Source: Qipengyuania sp. SS22 | GTDB taxonomy: Bacteria > Pseudomonadota > Alphaproteobacteria > Sphingomonadales > Sphingomonadaceae | Length of the DNA stretch: 64,000 nucleotides | NCBI RefSeq assembly: GCF_025736935.1 | Contig: NZ_CP107048.1 | Span: 1,687,501-1,751,500 of the forward strand | Direction: 5' to 3' | Shown: in pieces, positions 1 through 10,491 of the stretch | Numbering within the stretch: the first letter of the stretch is position 1 | How the letters are laid out: every line of letters starts with the position of its first letter | Position numbers and translations under genes: made by a program | The notes under the pieces: generated by a model | Database searches by the model: none | What the model was told of the DNA's origin: nothing | The model's input: only the letters and a program-made list of their open reading frames with translations

Positions 1-2
1 CC

Positions 3-1445
3 CAGTTCATCACCTGGGGCTCGACCATATTGGTCGTGCGCCTGCTCGACCCGGCGGACTACGGCCTCTTCGCCATGAGCCAGGTGATCGTCACCGCGCT
101 CCACTTCCTCAATGGCTGGAGCTTCGCCAGTTCGCTGATCCAGGCGGATGAGGTGGGCGAGCGCGATATCGGCCAGGTCTTCGCCCTTCTTCTGATCACC
201 AACGGGTCGCTTGCCGCGATCCAGCTGCTGCTCGCCCCGGTCGTCGCGGATTACTACGGTCAGCCGGAGGTGGCCGACCTGCTGCGCGTGCAGGCGCTGA
301 TCTTCGCGATGATCCCCTTTACCGCTCTCCCCACTGCGCTGCTTGCACGGCGGCTCGAGTTTCGCAGCCAGGGCATTGCCAATCTGGTGTCCGCAGTGAC
401 CGCGGCGGCCACCGCGCTGGTGCTGGCGTGGCAGGGCTTCGGCGTATGGGCGCTTATCTATGCGCCGATCGCGGGCTTTGCAGTGCGCGCGCTGATCATG
501 AGCGTTGCTGCCCGGCTGTGGGTGCGCCCGGTGTTCAATCTCAAAGGTGCCGGGCGGATGATCGGCTTTGGCGGGGCGCTGACGCTGTGCCAGCTGTTCT
601 GGATCGTCCAGAGCCAGAGCGACATCTTCATCGCCGGACGGGTATTCTCGGTCTACGACCTCGGCCTCTATTCCGAAGCGCTCTTCCTGACGCTGATCGT
701 TACCGGGCGTTTTATCCCGCCGCTGAACGACGTCGCCTTCCCCGCCTATGCCGAACTGCACAAGGCAGGGCGCAGCCTCGGCCCCTATTTCGAGCGCACG
801 GCGCAAAGCGTCCTGCTGGTCGTCTCCCCCATCTATATAGGGCTGTCGCTGACCGCCCCCGAAGCGATCCTGGTGGTGTTCGGCGAGAAATGGACCGGGA
901 TGGCGCCGATCGTTTCGGGCCTTGCGCTGGTAATGCCGCTGATGGCGCTGCAGATCATCTGTTCGCCCACCTGCACCGCGACGGGCAAGGAACGCATCTA
1001 TCTTGCCACCAGCATTGCCGGCGCAGCGATCTTCGCAACCTCCTTCCTTATCGGTGTGCAATTCGGCGCGCAGGGACTGGTGCATGCCTGGTGGATCGCC
1101 GCCCCCCTGCTGCTCGCCTTTACCCTCGCGCTGACGCTGCCGCAGATCGGCCTTTCGATGAAGCGCTTGGCGCTGGCACTGGCGCCCCCGGTCCTCGCCT
1201 GTCTGATCATGGCTGCGGTGGTGCTGGGTCTGCGCCAGATCCTGCCCGCGGATATCGGCCCTGTCGCGACGTTGGGAATTCTCGGGAGCGCGGGCGCCGC
1301 CACCTATGCGGGCATCCTCTATCTCGTCTGGCCCGACGTGGTGCGCCAGAGCATTGCGATGATCAGGCGCACCCCGGCAGATCCGCTGCCGCCGCACGCC
1401 TCCGCGCCAGTGCCCGCCGATCGAACCAGTACCATAACGGATTGA
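3..1445 (+). CDS. MOP-superfamily polysaccharide flippase (Wzx-like), 5' partial
   Basis: The frame is open from the first bases of the window, so the true start lies upstream; 480 residues are visible and only a short N-terminal piece should be missing. The N-terminal stretch (W-G-S-T followed by V-V-R-L-L-D-P-A-D-Y-G-L-F) is the usual start of the oligosaccharide flippase family, which moves undecaprenyl-linked glycan units across the inner membrane. About a dozen hydrophobic segments run through the protein, and the last 25 residues are polar and proline-rich. It was probably part of an exopolysaccharide or O-antigen locus to the left of the window. The substrate cannot be read from the sequence. 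Confidence 0.85.
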   Translation, partial: QFITWGSTILVVRLLDPADYGLFAMSQVIVTALHFLNGWSFASSLIQADEVGERDIGQVFALLLITNGSLAAIQLLLAPVVADYYGQPEVADLLRVQALIFAMIPFTALPTALLARRLEFRSQGIANLVSAVTAAATALVLAWQGFGVWALIYAPIAGFAVRALIMSVAARLWVRPVFNLKGAGRMIGFGGALTLCQLFWIVQSQSDIFIAGRVFSVYDLGLYSEALFLTLIVTGRFIPPLNDVAFPAYAELHKAGRSLGPYFERTAQSVLLVVSPIYIGLSLTAPEAILVVFGEKWTGMAPIVSGLALVMPLMALQIICSPTCTATGKERIYLATSIAGAAIFATSFLIGVQFGAQGLVHAWWIAAPLLLAFTLALTLPQIGLSMKRLALALAPPVLACLIMAAVVLGLRQILPADIGPVATLGILGSAGAATYAGILYLVWPDVVRQSIAMIRRTPADPLPPHASAPVPADRTSTITD

Positions 1446-1578
1446 GCCGTGGGCCCAGCCGGAGCAGCCAGACGGGACGGGTCTCGGTCAAGCTCTGCGG
1501 CAGGCCCCACCTCTACCCTTCCCCCTCCCCGATTTTGTCGGCTCGCCCCGCCGTGGTATCCTGCGCGGGAGAGGAAGA

Positions 1579-2568
1579 GTGAAAGCCATGGCTCGATACG
1601 GGTTTTCCCGATTGGCCGCCGCCGCCGCGCTGGCGATAGCCGCGCCGCTGGCTGCGCAGTCGCCCGCCCCTGCCGAAGATGGCGCGCAGTCACCGACCGA
1701 AGACCATGTCATCGACCGCGATCGCTACGAACGGCTGACCGTGCCCGTCACTATTGCAGGTCAGGGTCCCTATCGCTTCCTTATCGATACCGGCGCGCAG
1801 GCCACCGTAGTCACGCATAGGATCGTCGATGATCTCGCGCTGCCGCGCCGCGGGCGGGCAATGCTCGTCGCGATGGGCAGCGCCGAGATGGTCGATCTGA
1901 TCGAAGTCGACGAGCTGCGCTTTGCCGACCGTTCGGTCACCGGCCTGCTATCCCCGCTGCTTCATTCCAGCAATATCGGCGCCGACGGAATCCTCGGCCT
2001 CGACAGCCTGCAGGATTTGCGCGTGCTGATCGACTTCCGCGAAGAACGCATGCGAGTGGCCGATGCGGCGACGCTGGGCGGCAATGCGGGGTACGAGATT
2101 ATCGTCCGCGCGCGGCGCAAGCTGGGGCAGATGGTCATCACCAATGCGCTGGTCGACAATATCCGCGTCGCCGTGGTCGTCGATACCGGCGCGCAAAACA
2201 CCTTGGGCAACAGCGCGCTGCTGCGCAAACTGCGCGCGCGCGACATGGGCACGATCACCAGCATGGACGTTCACGGGACGCAGGTGGTGAGCGACCTTTC
2301 CTACGCGCGCGAGCTGGAGATCGGCGGGATGACGATGGGCAACGTTCCGATCGGCTTTACCGACAGCCCGACCTTCGCCGCGCTCGGCCTGGGCAAGCGG
2401 CCTGCGCTGATCCTGGGGATCGGCAGTATGCGCGTATTCGACCGGGTGGCGATCGATTTCGCCCGCCGCCAGATACTGTTCGACATTCCCAGCGCGCAGG
2501 ATGCCTCGCGCGCGCGCGCGATGTTTATGTATGACGTGCCCGTTCCGGACGAGCCGGGGACCCCTTAG
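1579..2568 (+). CDS. Retropepsin-like aspartic protease, exported
   Basis: This 329-residue protein starts with a signal peptide (basic start, Ala/Leu-rich core, A-A-Q near residue 27). It carries two D-T-G-A-Q motifs, at about residues 70 and 202. Each is the catalytic Asp motif of a retropepsin/DUF-type aspartic protease fold, so the two halves could build one active site inside a single chain, as in pepsins, rather than from a homodimer. The GTG at 1579 follows GGGAGAGG by 4 bp; an ATG at 1588 is an equally possible start and still leaves a signal peptide. The role is probably a periplasmic protease. The target is unknown. Confidence 0.8.
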   Translation: MKAMARYGFSRLAAAAALAIAAPLAAQSPAPAEDGAQSPTEDHVIDRDRYERLTVPVTIAGQGPYRFLIDTGAQATVVTHRIVDDLALPRRGRAMLVAMGSAEMVDLIEVDELRFADRSVTGLLSPLLHSSNIGADGILGLDSLQDLRVLIDFREERMRVADAATLGGNAGYEIIVRARRKLGQMVITNALVDNIRVAVVVDTGAQNTLGNSALLRKLRARDMGTITSMDVHGTQVVSDLSYARELEIGGMTMGNVPIGFTDSPTFAALGLGKRPALILGIGSMRVFDRVAIDFARRQILFDIPSAQDASRARAMFMYDVPVPDEPGTP

Positions 2569-2615
2569 GCCCGCCACCTTGCCCCGGCGGCGCAATCATC
2601 CCACATAGCCGCCCT

Positions 2616-4418
2616 ATGCCGCCCGACCCGACAGCCTCCGCCCAGCATCACGATCCCGAGGGCTGGACCACGGTCCGGCGCTTCCTTCCCTATCTCTGGC
2701 CCGCCGATAAACCGCATCTGAAGCGGCGGATCGTCGGCGCGATGCTGTTCGTGCTGATGGCCAAGGGGACCATGCTGGCGCTGCCGTTCGCCTATAAGGG
2801 CGCGGTCGATGCGATGACCACGCCCGCGAACGAGGCGGCGATGGTCGCGCTGGCCTTCGTCATTGCCTATGCCGCGGGACGCCTCGCCGCGGTGGTGTTC
2901 GACAATCTGCGCAACATCACCTTCGAACGCGTCGGACAGGATGCCACGCGCCAGCTGGCCGAGGACACCTTCGCCCGGCTGCACCGGCTATCGCTGCGCT
3001 TCCACCTCTCGCGCCGCACCGGCGAGGTGACCAAGACGATCGACCGCGGGACCAAGAGCATCGATGTCATGCTCTATTTCCTGCTGTTCAACATCGCCCC
3101 GACTGCGCTCGAACTGATCGCGGTGGGCGTGATCTTCTACCTCAACTTCGGCTGGGAGCTGGTCGCCGCCACCGCGCTGACCGTGGCCGCCTATATTACG
3201 GTGACCCGCAAGATCACCGAATGGCGCAACGATTTGCGCCGCCAGATGAACGAGCTCGACGGGACCGCGCTGGCGCGCTCGGTCGACAGCCTGCTCAATT
3301 ACGAAACGGTCAAATATTTCGGCGCCGAAGTGCGCGAGCGCGAACGTTATGCGGAATCCGCGCATGCCTATGCCGAAGCCGCGGTGAAGAGCGAAAACTC
3401 GCTCGGCCTGCTCAACATCAGCCAAGCGGTGATCATGAACCTGCTGATGGGCGGCGCGATGGGCTTTACCGTGTGGCAATGGAGCAAGGGCGTGCTGACC
3501 ACCGGCGACCTGGTGCTGGTCAACACCTATCTGATCCAGCTTTTCCGCCCGCTCGACATGCTCGGCATGGTCTATCGTACGGTCCGGCAGGGGCTGATCG
3601 ACATGGCCGAGATGTTCCGCCTGATCGATACCAATGCCGAAGTGCAGGATGCCCCCGGCGCCCCGGCGCTGGTCGTACGGCGGCCGACGCTGGCCTTCGA
3701 GGATGTCGTCTTCGGCTATGAGGAAGACCGCACCATCCTCCACGGGCTGAGCTTCGAGGTCCCCGCCGGCAGTCATGTCGCGATCGTCGGTCCCTCGGGC
3801 GCGGGCAAGAGCACGATCGGACGGCTGCTGTTCCGCTTCTACGACCCGTGGCAAGGCCGGATCCTGATCGACGGACAGGATATTGCGCAAGTGACGCAGG
3901 CCTCGCTGCGCGACAAGATCGGCATCGTCCCGCAGGACACCGTGCTGTTCAACGACACCATCGGCTACAATATCGCCTATGGCCGCGCCGCGGCGAGCGC
4001 CGAGCAGGTGGCCGCAGCCGCCAGCGCGGCGGCGATCCTCCCGTTCATCGAACGCCTGCCCGACGGCTTCGATACCGAGGTCGGCGAGCGCGGGCTCAAG
4101 CTGTCGGGGGGCGAGAAACAGCGCGTCGCGATTGCGCGGACGCTGGTCAAGGACCCGCCGATCCTGCTGCTCGACGAAGCGACCAGCGCGCTGGACAGCC
4201 GCACCGAACAGGCGATCCTCGCCACGCTGCGCCGGGTATCCGAAGATCGCACCACGCTGGCCATCGCGCACCGCCTGTCGACCATTGCCGATGCCGACCG
4301 CATCCTCGTGCTCGAGCAGGGGCGGCTGGCGGAAAGCGGGACGCATGGCGACCTGCTGCGCGCGCGCGGTCTCTATGCCGAGATGTGGGCGCGCCAGCAG
4401 GCCGAAAGCGACGCCTGA
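2616..4418 (+). CDS. Atm1/HMT1-type ABC exporter (fused permease and ATPase)
   Basis: This 600-residue half-transporter has an N-terminal six-helix ABC exporter domain (about residues 30-330). The C-terminal nucleotide-binding domain carries Walker [10 protein letters not shown], the signature L-S-G-G-E-K-Q-R and Walker [13 protein letters not shown]. The long N-terminal region and the helix containing N-Y-E-T-V-K-Y-F are typical of the Atm1/ABCB7/HMT1 group, which as dimers export glutathione-based sulfur or metal conjugates from the cytoplasm. It is not in an operon with its neighbours. The subfamily call rests on remembered motif similarity. Substrate is inferred only. Confidence 0.88.
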   Translation: MPPDPTASAQHHDPEGWTTVRRFLPYLWPADKPHLKRRIVGAMLFVLMAKGTMLALPFAYKGAVDAMTTPANEAAMVALAFVIAYAAGRLAAVVFDNLRNITFERVGQDATRQLAEDTFARLHRLSLRFHLSRRTGEVTKTIDRGTKSIDVMLYFLLFNIAPTALELIAVGVIFYLNFGWELVAATALTVAAYITVTRKITEWRNDLRRQMNELDGTALARSVDSLLNYETVKYFGAEVRERERYAESAHAYAEAAVKSENSLGLLNISQAVIMNLLMGGAMGFTVWQWSKGVLTTGDLVLVNTYLIQLFRPLDMLGMVYRTVRQGLIDMAEMFRLIDTNAEVQDAPGAPALVVRRPTLAFEDVVFGYEEDRTILHGLSFEVPAGSHVAIVGPSGAGKSTIGRLLFRFYDPWQGRILIDGQDIAQVTQASLRDKIGIVPQDTVLFNDTIGYNIAYGRAAASAEQVAAAASAAAILPFIERLPDGFDTEVGERGLKLSGGEKQRVAIARTLVKDPPILLLDEATSALDSRTEQAILATLRRVSEDRTTLAIAHRLSTIADADRILVLEQGRLAESGTHGDLLRARGLYAEMWARQQAESDA

Positions 4419-4566
4419 GCCCGCTTGCTGCGGTCCGTATGGGATCCGCGCGATCCCGGTCTGTCCGGCCGCAGTCTTGTGATGCACTGCAACATCGTTC
4501 ATAGGGCGAAGCGATTTTCGCGCGCCGATTGCGCGTGCGCTTCCCGAACCTGACAGGACATTTCCC

Positions 4567-6072
4567 ATGCTCGACCGTGCCGCGATCCACCGCGACTGGT
4601 TTTCCAACATCCGCGCAGACGTGCTCGCCGGGCTCGTCGTCGCGCTGGCGCTGATCCCCGAGGCGATCGGCTTCTCGATCATCGCCGGGGTCGATCCGCG
4701 GGTCGGGCTCTATGCCTCGGTGGCGATCGCCATGGTGATCGCCTTTACCGGGGGGCGTCCGGGCATGATCTCGGCGGCGACTGCAGCGGTGGCCGTGGTG
4801 GTGGTGCCGCTGGTACGCGACCACGGGGTCGAATATCTGTTCGCCGCGACCATCCTGATGGGTGTGTTCCAGGGCATTGCGGCGCTGCTGCGGCTCGACC
4901 TGCTGATGCAATTCGTCAGCCGTTCGGTCATTACCGGCTTCGTCAATGCACTCGCCATTCTCATCTTCATGGCGCAGCTGCCGCAGCTCGATCCGAGCAA
5001 TGCGGGGATCGGCTGGATGACCTATGCGATGGTCGCTGCCGCGCTGGCGATGATCTATATCATCCCGAAGTTCACCACTGCCGTGCCCAGCCCGCTGATC
5101 GCGATCATCGTGCTGACCGCGCTGACGATCTTCCTCGATGCGCCGGTCAACACAGTCACCGACATGGGCGAACTGCCCGAAGGCCTGCCCTATTTCGCGC
5201 TGCCCAATGTGCCGCTGACGTGGGAAACGCTGACCATCATCGCCCCCTATGCAGCGACCATGGCCGCGGTCGGCCTGCTCGAATCGCTGCTCACCGCGCA
5301 GATCGTTGACGACATGACGCATACCGGCAGCAACAAGCGCCGCGAAAGCGGCGGCCAGGGCATTGCCAACATCGTCGCCGCCTTCTTCGGCGGCATGGGC
5401 GGCTGCGCGATGATCGGCCAGTCGGTCATCAATGTGACCAGCGGCGGCCGCGGCCGGTTGTCGACCTTTACCGCGGGCCTTTCGCTGCTGATCCTGCTGG
5501 CATTGCTCGGCGATCTGGTCGGCCAGGTGCCGATGCCCGCGCTGGTTGCGATCATGATCATGGTCTCGATCGGGACCTTCAGCTGGAACTCGATCCCCAA
5601 TATCGGCAAGCACCCGTGGCAAAGCTCGGTGGTGATGCTGGTCACCGTCGCGGTCGTCGTGGCCACGCATAATCTCGCGCTGGGCGTGCTCGCGGGCGTG
5701 GTGCTCTCGGGTGTGTTCTTCACTCACAAGGTGATGACGATGTTCGAGGTCGTGCGCGAACGCGATGGCGAGACTGCCACTTACCGCGCCAAGGGCCAGA
5801 TCTTCTACGCCAGCGTCGAACGCTTCGAAGCCGCGCTTGGCCCTGAAAGCATCATGCCCGACCCCGCCGACCATGTGATCATCGATGTGTCGAAAGCCCA
5901 CTTCTGGGACATCAGCGCGATCGGCGCGCTCGACAAGGTCGTCGAACGCATGCGCCGCAATGGCCGCAGCGTGCAGGTGGTCGGGCTCAACCGCGCCAGC
6001 AGCGACCTGGTCGACAAGTTCGCGCTGACCGACAAGACGGGCGTCGAAATCGGGCTCGCGCCACATCCCTGA
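4567..6072 (+). CDS. SulP-family anion transporter with STAS domain
   Basis: This 501-residue protein has the SulP core: the N-terminal [16 protein letters not shown] segment and about 11-12 hydrophobic helices up to residue ~390. A C-terminal STAS domain (about 400-495) follows, with the [12 protein letters not shown] motif. It is a proton- or sodium-coupled uptake or exchange transporter for sulfate, bicarbonate or a related anion in the inner membrane. The second SulP in this window (61301-63124) is longer and sits in a sulfide operon; this one stands alone. The transported ion cannot be decided from sequence. Confidence 0.88.
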   Translation: MLDRAAIHRDWFSNIRADVLAGLVVALALIPEAIGFSIIAGVDPRVGLYASVAIAMVIAFTGGRPGMISAATAAVAVVVVPLVRDHGVEYLFAATILMGVFQGIAALLRLDLLMQFVSRSVITGFVNALAILIFMAQLPQLDPSNAGIGWMTYAMVAAALAMIYIIPKFTTAVPSPLIAIIVLTALTIFLDAPVNTVTDMGELPEGLPYFALPNVPLTWETLTIIAPYAATMAAVGLLESLLTAQIVDDMTHTGSNKRRESGGQGIANIVAAFFGGMGGCAMIGQSVINVTSGGRGRLSTFTAGLSLLILLALLGDLVGQVPMPALVAIMIMVSIGTFSWNSIPNIGKHPWQSSVVMLVTVAVVVATHNLALGVLAGVVLSGVFFTHKVMTMFEVVRERDGETATYRAKGQIFYASVERFEAALGPESIMPDPADHVIIDVSKAHFWDISAIGALDKVVERMRRNGRSVQVVGLNRASSDLVDKFALTDKTGVEIGLAPHP

Positions 6073-6076
6073 GTGG

Positions 6077-6101
6077 GCTTTCCGCTGATAGGGCGGAAAG
6101 C
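6077..6101. terminator. Hairpin between convergent genes
   Basis: A perfect 9-bp stem (GCTTTCCGC at 6077-6085 pairing with GCGGAAAGC at 6093-6101) closes a 7-nt loop just after the SulP stop. The next gene converges on it. There is no clear T-run on either side, so intrinsic termination is a guess. It may instead be a 3' stabilising hairpin. Confidence 0.4.
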
Positions 6102-6154
6102 GGACTGGCAGCTTTTGGACAGTTCTGCTGGTAAGCGGCCGGTCCTGGAGAGGA

Positions 6155-6907
6155 CTATAGTTTTACCGCCGCGTTGCCGCCGTCTGCCCACAGCGCCGAC
6201 CCGGTAACGAAGCTCGACATGTCGCTGGCCAAGAAAAGCGCCGCTTGTGCGATTTCTTCGGGATTGGCGATCCGCTTCATGGCGTGGAGGCCGGCAGCCC
6301 ATTCTCGCTGGGCCGCGTCGCCAGCCATGTCGGTTGCAGTGCCGCCAGGCAGAAGGGCGTTCGCCCGAATGCCAGCAGCAGCATAGTCCGCCGTTATCCC
6401 GCGGACGAGACCCATCAACCCAGCCTTCGCCGCTGCATACGGACACATACCCGGCAATCCCACGCTGTTGCCGACAAAGCTCCCGGTGAACACAAGTGCG
6501 CCAGCCCCTTGCTCCAGCATCGCGGGGATCTGTGCTCGAGCGCCGAGAAATGCAGCCGTCAGGTTCACCGCCAGCACTTTCGACCATTCCCGAGGCTCTA
6601 TCTCGGTCAGCGGCTTCATAGCTCCAACCAGGCCTGCATTGTTGAAGGCGATGTGCAAGCCGCCAAACTCTGCCCGTGCGGCAGCGACGGCCTGCTTGTG
6701 CGTGCGCTCTTCCGTCACGTCCCCCACGATGGCGAGAGCACGCCCTCCTAAATCTTCAATTTCCGCCACCGCCGAGTCCAGCGGACCCTCCCGTCGCGCG
6801 ACGAGAACCACTGCAGCACCGTGCGCGGCAAACAGTGTTGCGGCCGCCTTCCCAATACCCGAACTAGCGCCCGTGATGATGGCTGCTTTGCTGTCTAACA
6901 ATTTCAC
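6155..6907 (-). CDS. SDR-family oxidoreductase
   Basis: This 250-residue classical short-chain dehydrogenase has the Rossmann motif T-G-A-S-S-G-I-G near residue 14, N-N-A-G in the middle, the catalytic Y-A-A-A-K and a late D-G-G-N segment. The GTG at 6907 is chosen because an AAGGGGG ribosome site lies 5-8 bp upstream and the protein then begins directly at the cofactor domain. A longer frame to 6979 would add a non-homologous tail. It resembles glucose 1-dehydrogenase-like SDRs in general form. The substrate is unknown. It is single and not in an operon. Confidence 0.82.
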   Translation of the reverse strand: MKLLDSKAAIITGASSGIGKAAATLFAAHGAAVVLVARREGPLDSAVAEIEDLGGRALAIVGDVTEERTHKQAVAAARAEFGGLHIAFNNAGLVGAMKPLTEIEPREWSKVLAVNLTAAFLGARAQIPAMLEQGAGALVFTGSFVGNSVGLPGMCPYAAAKAGLMGLVRGITADYAAAGIRANALLPGGTATDMAGDAAQREWAAGLHAMKRIANPEEIAQAALFLASDMSSFVTGSALWADGGNAAVKL

Positions 6908-7476
6908 TTTGGGCCCCCTTGCTGGAGCTGGGCAGCTAGGGCTCTTTACAACGACACGCGTCCCGCTCCTTGCGATCAAAGCAAGTTTGCAACCTTACCC
7001 ACGAAAATGCCCCGTTTTGGCGACCGCTTTCGGGGGTCATGCTCTTTTGGGAATGATCGACTTTGGGTCGCTAGCTGACAGGCAGCTTTCGGCACCGCAA
7101 TCGCATTGGGGAGTTGGTCCGCTTCTGGGCGTACCTGGCAGCCTGCGAATGTCCGCAGATAGGGTGGTTAGCTGCCTTTATTGGCTCGCGAGCCATATAT
7201 TAGCCGCGACAGCGGAGCAGAGACCAACTGCGCAGCCGGCGAACGTCCGCCACTTGCGCTTCAATGCAGCTACGATGACGCCAATCAAGGTCACCGAATA
7301 CGGGAGCGAGGCATGGAACTCGACAGGCGAAAGTGGCACTGCTCGGTCTTCCTAAGTTACTTCGTAGAGTATCCTCTTCACTGCGATTCTGGGGCATTTT
7401 GTAAATGTCCGAAAAGTCGTCGCCAACCGCCATTCAGCACTGGCTGCCCCGGGTCGGGAACGCTGCCCGAACCCCG
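6908..7476. other. 569-bp non-coding stretch
   Basis: No frame here has coding character: codon position bias is weak, base composition is lower in GC than in neighbouring genes, and the short open frames have no recognisable motif. Phrases such as GACAGGCAGCTTTCGG at about 7078 look like decayed sequence. No promoter or RNA gene was identified. Confidence 0.5.
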
Positions 7477-7881
7477 TCACTTCGATGATGCGGACAGTGC
7501 ATGCAGCACGTCCATTGCCTCATCGGCCCGGTCGGAAGGCACGAAGGCATGATCGTGATGAAAAGCCGCGACCATGTTGCAGGCGACCCCGGCTGCGGCC
7601 AGCGCAGTCGCAACGGCTGCGGTCAGGCCAACGCCTTCGAGGTCGGAATGCACCGTCAGTGTGATGCGCGCGAAGTCCGGGCCGTCGATCCCCAGTTCAT
7701 CCGCCAGCTCTGCCGGCACGATCGCGGTTACGCCCTCGTCCTCGCGAAAAGTACTGATAGCCGCGCCGAGCAATTGCGGCGCGGTGTCGGGCATAACGAG
7801 GACGAATCGCCAGCTGCGTGGGTCGAGCCGGGGCGCCATGGCGGCGATCATCGCCCGGCCATCGCGCACCGGCCCGCCCAT
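7477..7881 (-). CDS. ACT-domain protein (COG3602-like)
   Basis: This 134-residue protein is made of two short alpha/beta segments typical of ACT/CASTOR-type small-molecule-binding domains: a hydrophobic strand R-F-V-L-V-M around residue 25 and a second G-V-A-C-N-M-V-A-A-F-H-H-D-H segment near 105. Its ATG overlaps the hslU stop by one base (TAATG), so it is co-translated with the protease genes. Proteins of this kind often bind amino acids. A functional link to HslUV is only suggested by the overlap. Confidence 0.7.
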   Translation of the reverse strand: MGGPVRDGRAMIAAMAPRLDPRSWRFVLVMPDTAPQLLGAAISTFREDEGVTAIVPAELADELGIDGPDFARITLTVHSDLEGVGLTAAVATALAAAGVACNMVAAFHHDHAFVPSDRADEAMDVLHALSASSK

Positions 7882-9182
7882 TACAGGATATACTTGCTGA
7901 GGTCGGTATCGCCCGCCAGCGTTTCGAGCCGTTCGCGCACATAGGCGGCGTCGATCGTGATCGTCTCGCCCTTGTGCTCCTCGGCTTCGAAGCTGATGTC
8001 CTCGAGCAGGCGTTCCATGACCGTCTGCAGGCGGCGGGCACCGATGTTCTCGACCGCTTCATTGACCTGGGCCGCCAGCTTGGCGACTTCGGTGATCGCA
8101 TCCTCGGTGAAATCGAGCGTGACGTCTTCGGTCCCGATCAGCGCCCGGTACTGTTCGACCAGATTGGCGCGCGTTTCCTTGAGGATGCGGACGAAGTCCT
8201 CTTCGGTGAGCGCGCGCAATTCGACGCGGATCGGCAGGCGGCCCTGCAATTCGGGCAACATGTCCGAAGGCTTGGACAGGTGGAAGGCGCCGCTCGCGAT
8301 GAAGAGTACGTGGTCGGTCTTCATCGGCCCGTATTTGGTCGCCACCGTGGTGCCTTCGATCAGCGGCAGCAGGTCGCGCTGCACGCCTTCGCGGCTGACC
8401 GATCCGCCACGCACATCGCTGACCGCGATCTTGTCGATCTCGTCGAGGAACACGATGCCGTTGGTTTCGGCATTTTCCAGCGCGACGCGATTGATGTCGT
8501 CCTGATCCATGCGCTTGTCGCTCTCTTCCTCGACCAGCCGGTCCCAGGCATCGGGCACTTTCAGCTTGCGGCGCTTGAGCGGGCTCTTGCCCATCGCCTT
8601 GCCGAGCATATCCGAGAGGTCGATCATGCCGACCCCGCCGGGCATTCCGGGCACGTCCATCGGCGAGCTGGGCGCTTCGCGCACCTCGATCTCGACCTCG
8701 GTATCGTTCATTGAATTGTCGACGATCCGCTGGCGAAAGGCCTCGCGCGTCGCTTCGCTGGCATTGTCGCCGACCAGCGCGGTGAGCAAGCGGTCCATTG
8801 CCGCCTTGCTCGCGGTTTCGCGCACCGCCTCGCGGCGGCGGTCCTTTTCCAGCCGGATCGCTTCTTCGGCGAGATCGCGGGCGATCTGGTCGACATCGCG
8901 GCCGACATAGCCGACCTCGGTGAACTTGGTCGCCTCGATCTTGATGAAGGGCGCTTCGGCGAGCTTGGCCAGTCGCCGGCTGATCTCGGTCTTGCCGCAG
9001 CCGGTGGGGCCGATCATCAGGATATTCTTGGGCGTCACCTCGTCGCGCAGCTCGGCGCCGAGCCGCTGGCGGCGCCAGCGGTTGCGCAGCGCCACGGCGA
9101 CCGCGCGCTTGGCATCCTTCTGGCCGATGATGTGCTCGTCGAGCGCGGCGACAATCGCCTTGGGGGTCAGTGCTTGGGTCAT
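7881..9182 (-). CDS. hslU: ATP-dependent protease ATPase subunit HslU
   Basis: This 433-residue AAA+ unfoldase partners the HslV peptidase. It has Walker A G-P-T-G-C-G-K-T near residue 55, the N-terminal I-I-G-Q-K-D-A-K motif, Walker B V-F-L-D-E-I-D-K around residue 246, and the conserved C-terminal tail ending D-L-S-K-Y-I-L that inserts into HslV. Length is normal for the family. It lies 92 bp downstream of hslV on the same strand, with a REP-like inverted repeat in the gap, and is followed by the ACT gene. Confidence 0.97.
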   Translation of the reverse strand: MTQALTPKAIVAALDEHIIGQKDAKRAVAVALRNRWRRQRLGAELRDEVTPKNILMIGPTGCGKTEISRRLAKLAEAPFIKIEATKFTEVGYVGRDVDQIARDLAEEAIRLEKDRRREAVRETASKAAMDRLLTALVGDNASEATREAFRQRIVDNSMNDTEVEIEVREAPSSPMDVPGMPGGVGMIDLSDMLGKAMGKSPLKRRKLKVPDAWDRLVEEESDKRMDQDDINRVALENAETNGIVFLDEIDKIAVSDVRGGSVSREGVQRDLLPLIEGTTVATKYGPMKTDHVLFIASGAFHLSKPSDMLPELQGRLPIRVELRALTEEDFVRILKETRANLVEQYRALIGTEDVTLDFTEDAITEVAKLAAQVNEAVENIGARRLQTVMERLLEDISFEAEEHKGETITIDAAYVRERLETLAGDTDLSKYIL

Positions 9183-9192
9183 GTTTTCCTAT

Positions 9193-9270
9193 CGTCATCC
9201 CAGCGAAAGCTGGGATCTGTCTCGGTTTGGCGCCTGGCCGAAAGCGATCCCAGCTTTCGCTGGGATGACG
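9193..9270. repeat. REP-like inverted repeat between hslV and hslU
   Basis: Two perfect 25-bp arms, 9193-9217 and 9246-9270, are reverse complements separated by 28 bp. Each arm alone folds into an 8-bp stem (ATCCCAGC/GCTGGGAT) with a GAAA tetraloop. The whole could form either one long hairpin or two small ones. The element occupies almost the entire hslV-hslU gap and would be transcribed with them. No second copy was seen in this window. It resembles mobile REP/MITE-type palindromes of alphaproteobacteria. Confidence 0.85.
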
Positions 9271-9274
9271 CATA

Positions 9275-9835
9275 TCAAACGGTTTCGACGGTCACATTGC
9301 CGTTGGTGAAGACGCAGACGTCGGCGGCAACCGCCATGGCCTTGCGTGCGATGGTTTCGGGATCGTCTTCGTAATCGACGAGCGCCTTGGCTGCGCTGAG
9401 CGCGTAATTGCCGCCCGAGCCGATCGCTGCGATCCCGCCTTCGGGTTCGAGCACATCGCCATTGCCGGTGAGGACGAGGAGGTTGTCCTTGTCGGCCACG
9501 ATCATCAGGGCTTCGAGATTGCGCAGGTACTTGTCCATGCGCCAGTCCTTGGTCAGCTCGACCGCGGCGCGCAGGAGCTGGCCGTTATATTGCTCGAGCT
9601 TCTTTTCGAGCCGTTCGAACAGCGTGAAGGCATCGGCGGTCGCACCGGCGAACCCGGCGACGACTTTCTCGCCTTCGCCGATCCGGCGGACCTTCTTGGC
9701 GTTGGGCTTCATCACCGTATTGCCCATGGAGACCTGTCCGTCCCCGGCAATCACGGTAACATCGCCGCGCTTGACGCCGATGATGGTGGTGGAATGCCAC
9801 TGGGTCAGCCCGTGGCGATTGTCGTTTGCATCCAT
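9275..9835 (-). CDS. hslV: HslV peptidase subunit of the HslUV protease
   Basis: This 186-residue proteasome-like threonine peptidase has [11 protein letters not shown] near residues 14-24, whose Thr becomes the N-terminal nucleophile after loss of the propeptide. It also has the A-G-D-G-Q-V-S-M-G motif and the family [10 protein letters not shown] segment. The propeptide of about 15 residues is longer than in E. coli, as is common in alphaproteobacteria. It forms the double-ring core capped by HslU and is the first gene of the hslV-hslU-ACT unit. Confidence 0.96.
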   Translation of the reverse strand: MDANDNRHGLTQWHSTTIIGVKRGDVTVIAGDGQVSMGNTVMKPNAKKVRRIGEGEKVVAGFAGATADAFTLFERLEKKLEQYNGQLLRAAVELTKDWRMDKYLRNLEALMIVADKDNLLVLTGNGDVLEPEGGIAAIGSGGNYALSAAKALVDYEDDPETIARKAMAVAADVCVFTNGNVTVETV

Positions 9836-9877
9836 GCCGCGCGATATGGGGGGTGCGCGGCCGGGGTCAAGCGCAGC

Positions 9878-10330
9878 CTAGCCGCCGACGCCCGGTTGGC
9901 CGACCGCACCGATGTTGCCGAACAGGTCCTGCAGGAAGCCCCGCTCGCGGCCCAGTGTCGGTGTCTCATTGCCATCGGGGCTGAGAAAGACGACCTTGTC
10001 CATGCCGGTTTGTTCGGCCGAGATGACATTACCGGCGGCATCGAACTTCACCGCCAAGACCGAATGTTCCCGGATGCGCGGACGGACGAACGGCTTGCGC
10101 CCCGTCGTGCTCGACACATAATACCAGGTCTTCTCGCCATACTGGCTTTCGAAGGTCGGGCGCCCGAGCGTACCGGTGACGCTGCGCTCGTTATCGATGC
10201 CCGGCTGGACCGACTGCAGCAGGGTAGCGTCGACGATATAGCCGCGCGGTTCGCGGATCGCAGCGCAACCGCTTGTGGCAATGGCGGCCGCGCCAACTAC
10301 GGCGAGGCCCAGAATTTTCGACCTGTTCAT
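9878..10330 (-). CDS. bamE: Outer membrane assembly lipoprotein BamE (SmpA/OmlA)
   Basis: This 150-residue lipoprotein has a short signal sequence with the lipobox A-T-S-G-C at residue ~21, then the SmpA/OmlA fold: the D-A-T-L-L-Q-S-V-Q-P-G-I-D-N-E-R-S-V helix region and the L-G-R-P-T strand. It would be the small accessory lipoprotein of the BAM complex that inserts beta-barrels in the outer membrane. The ATG at 10330 is preferred over the upstream frame extension because it begins exactly at the signal peptide. It is divergent from the cytochrome bc1 chaperone gene. Confidence 0.9.
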   Translation of the reverse strand: MNRSKILGLAVVGAAAIATSGCAAIREPRGYIVDATLLQSVQPGIDNERSVTGTLGRPTFESQYGEKTWYYVSSTTGRKPFVRPRIREHSVLAVKFDAAGNVISAEQTGMDKVVFLSPDGNETPTLGRERGFLQDLFGNIGAVGQPGVGG

Positions 10331-10491
10331 GGGAACAGCAAATCTCCGTCTGTCGGCAGGCGCTTGGCCGCGGGCGACCACCTGCCTATATGCTCGGCCA
10401 ACGCCTTAATCCGAAAGCGTCGGCCCTTGCAACTCGGCAATGGGGTGCGCTTGGGGATCGCGGTTTGAATTGCCGCTGAACGGAGTAGTCT

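Noticed and set aside
4147..6066. Long minus-strand frame rich in His, Asp and Arg
   Set aside because: It is the reverse shadow of the SulP transporter; the composition is biologically implausible.
6468..7355. Plus-strand frame upstream of the ACT gene
   Set aside because: Its first half is antisense to the SDR gene and the rest lies in low-bias sequence.
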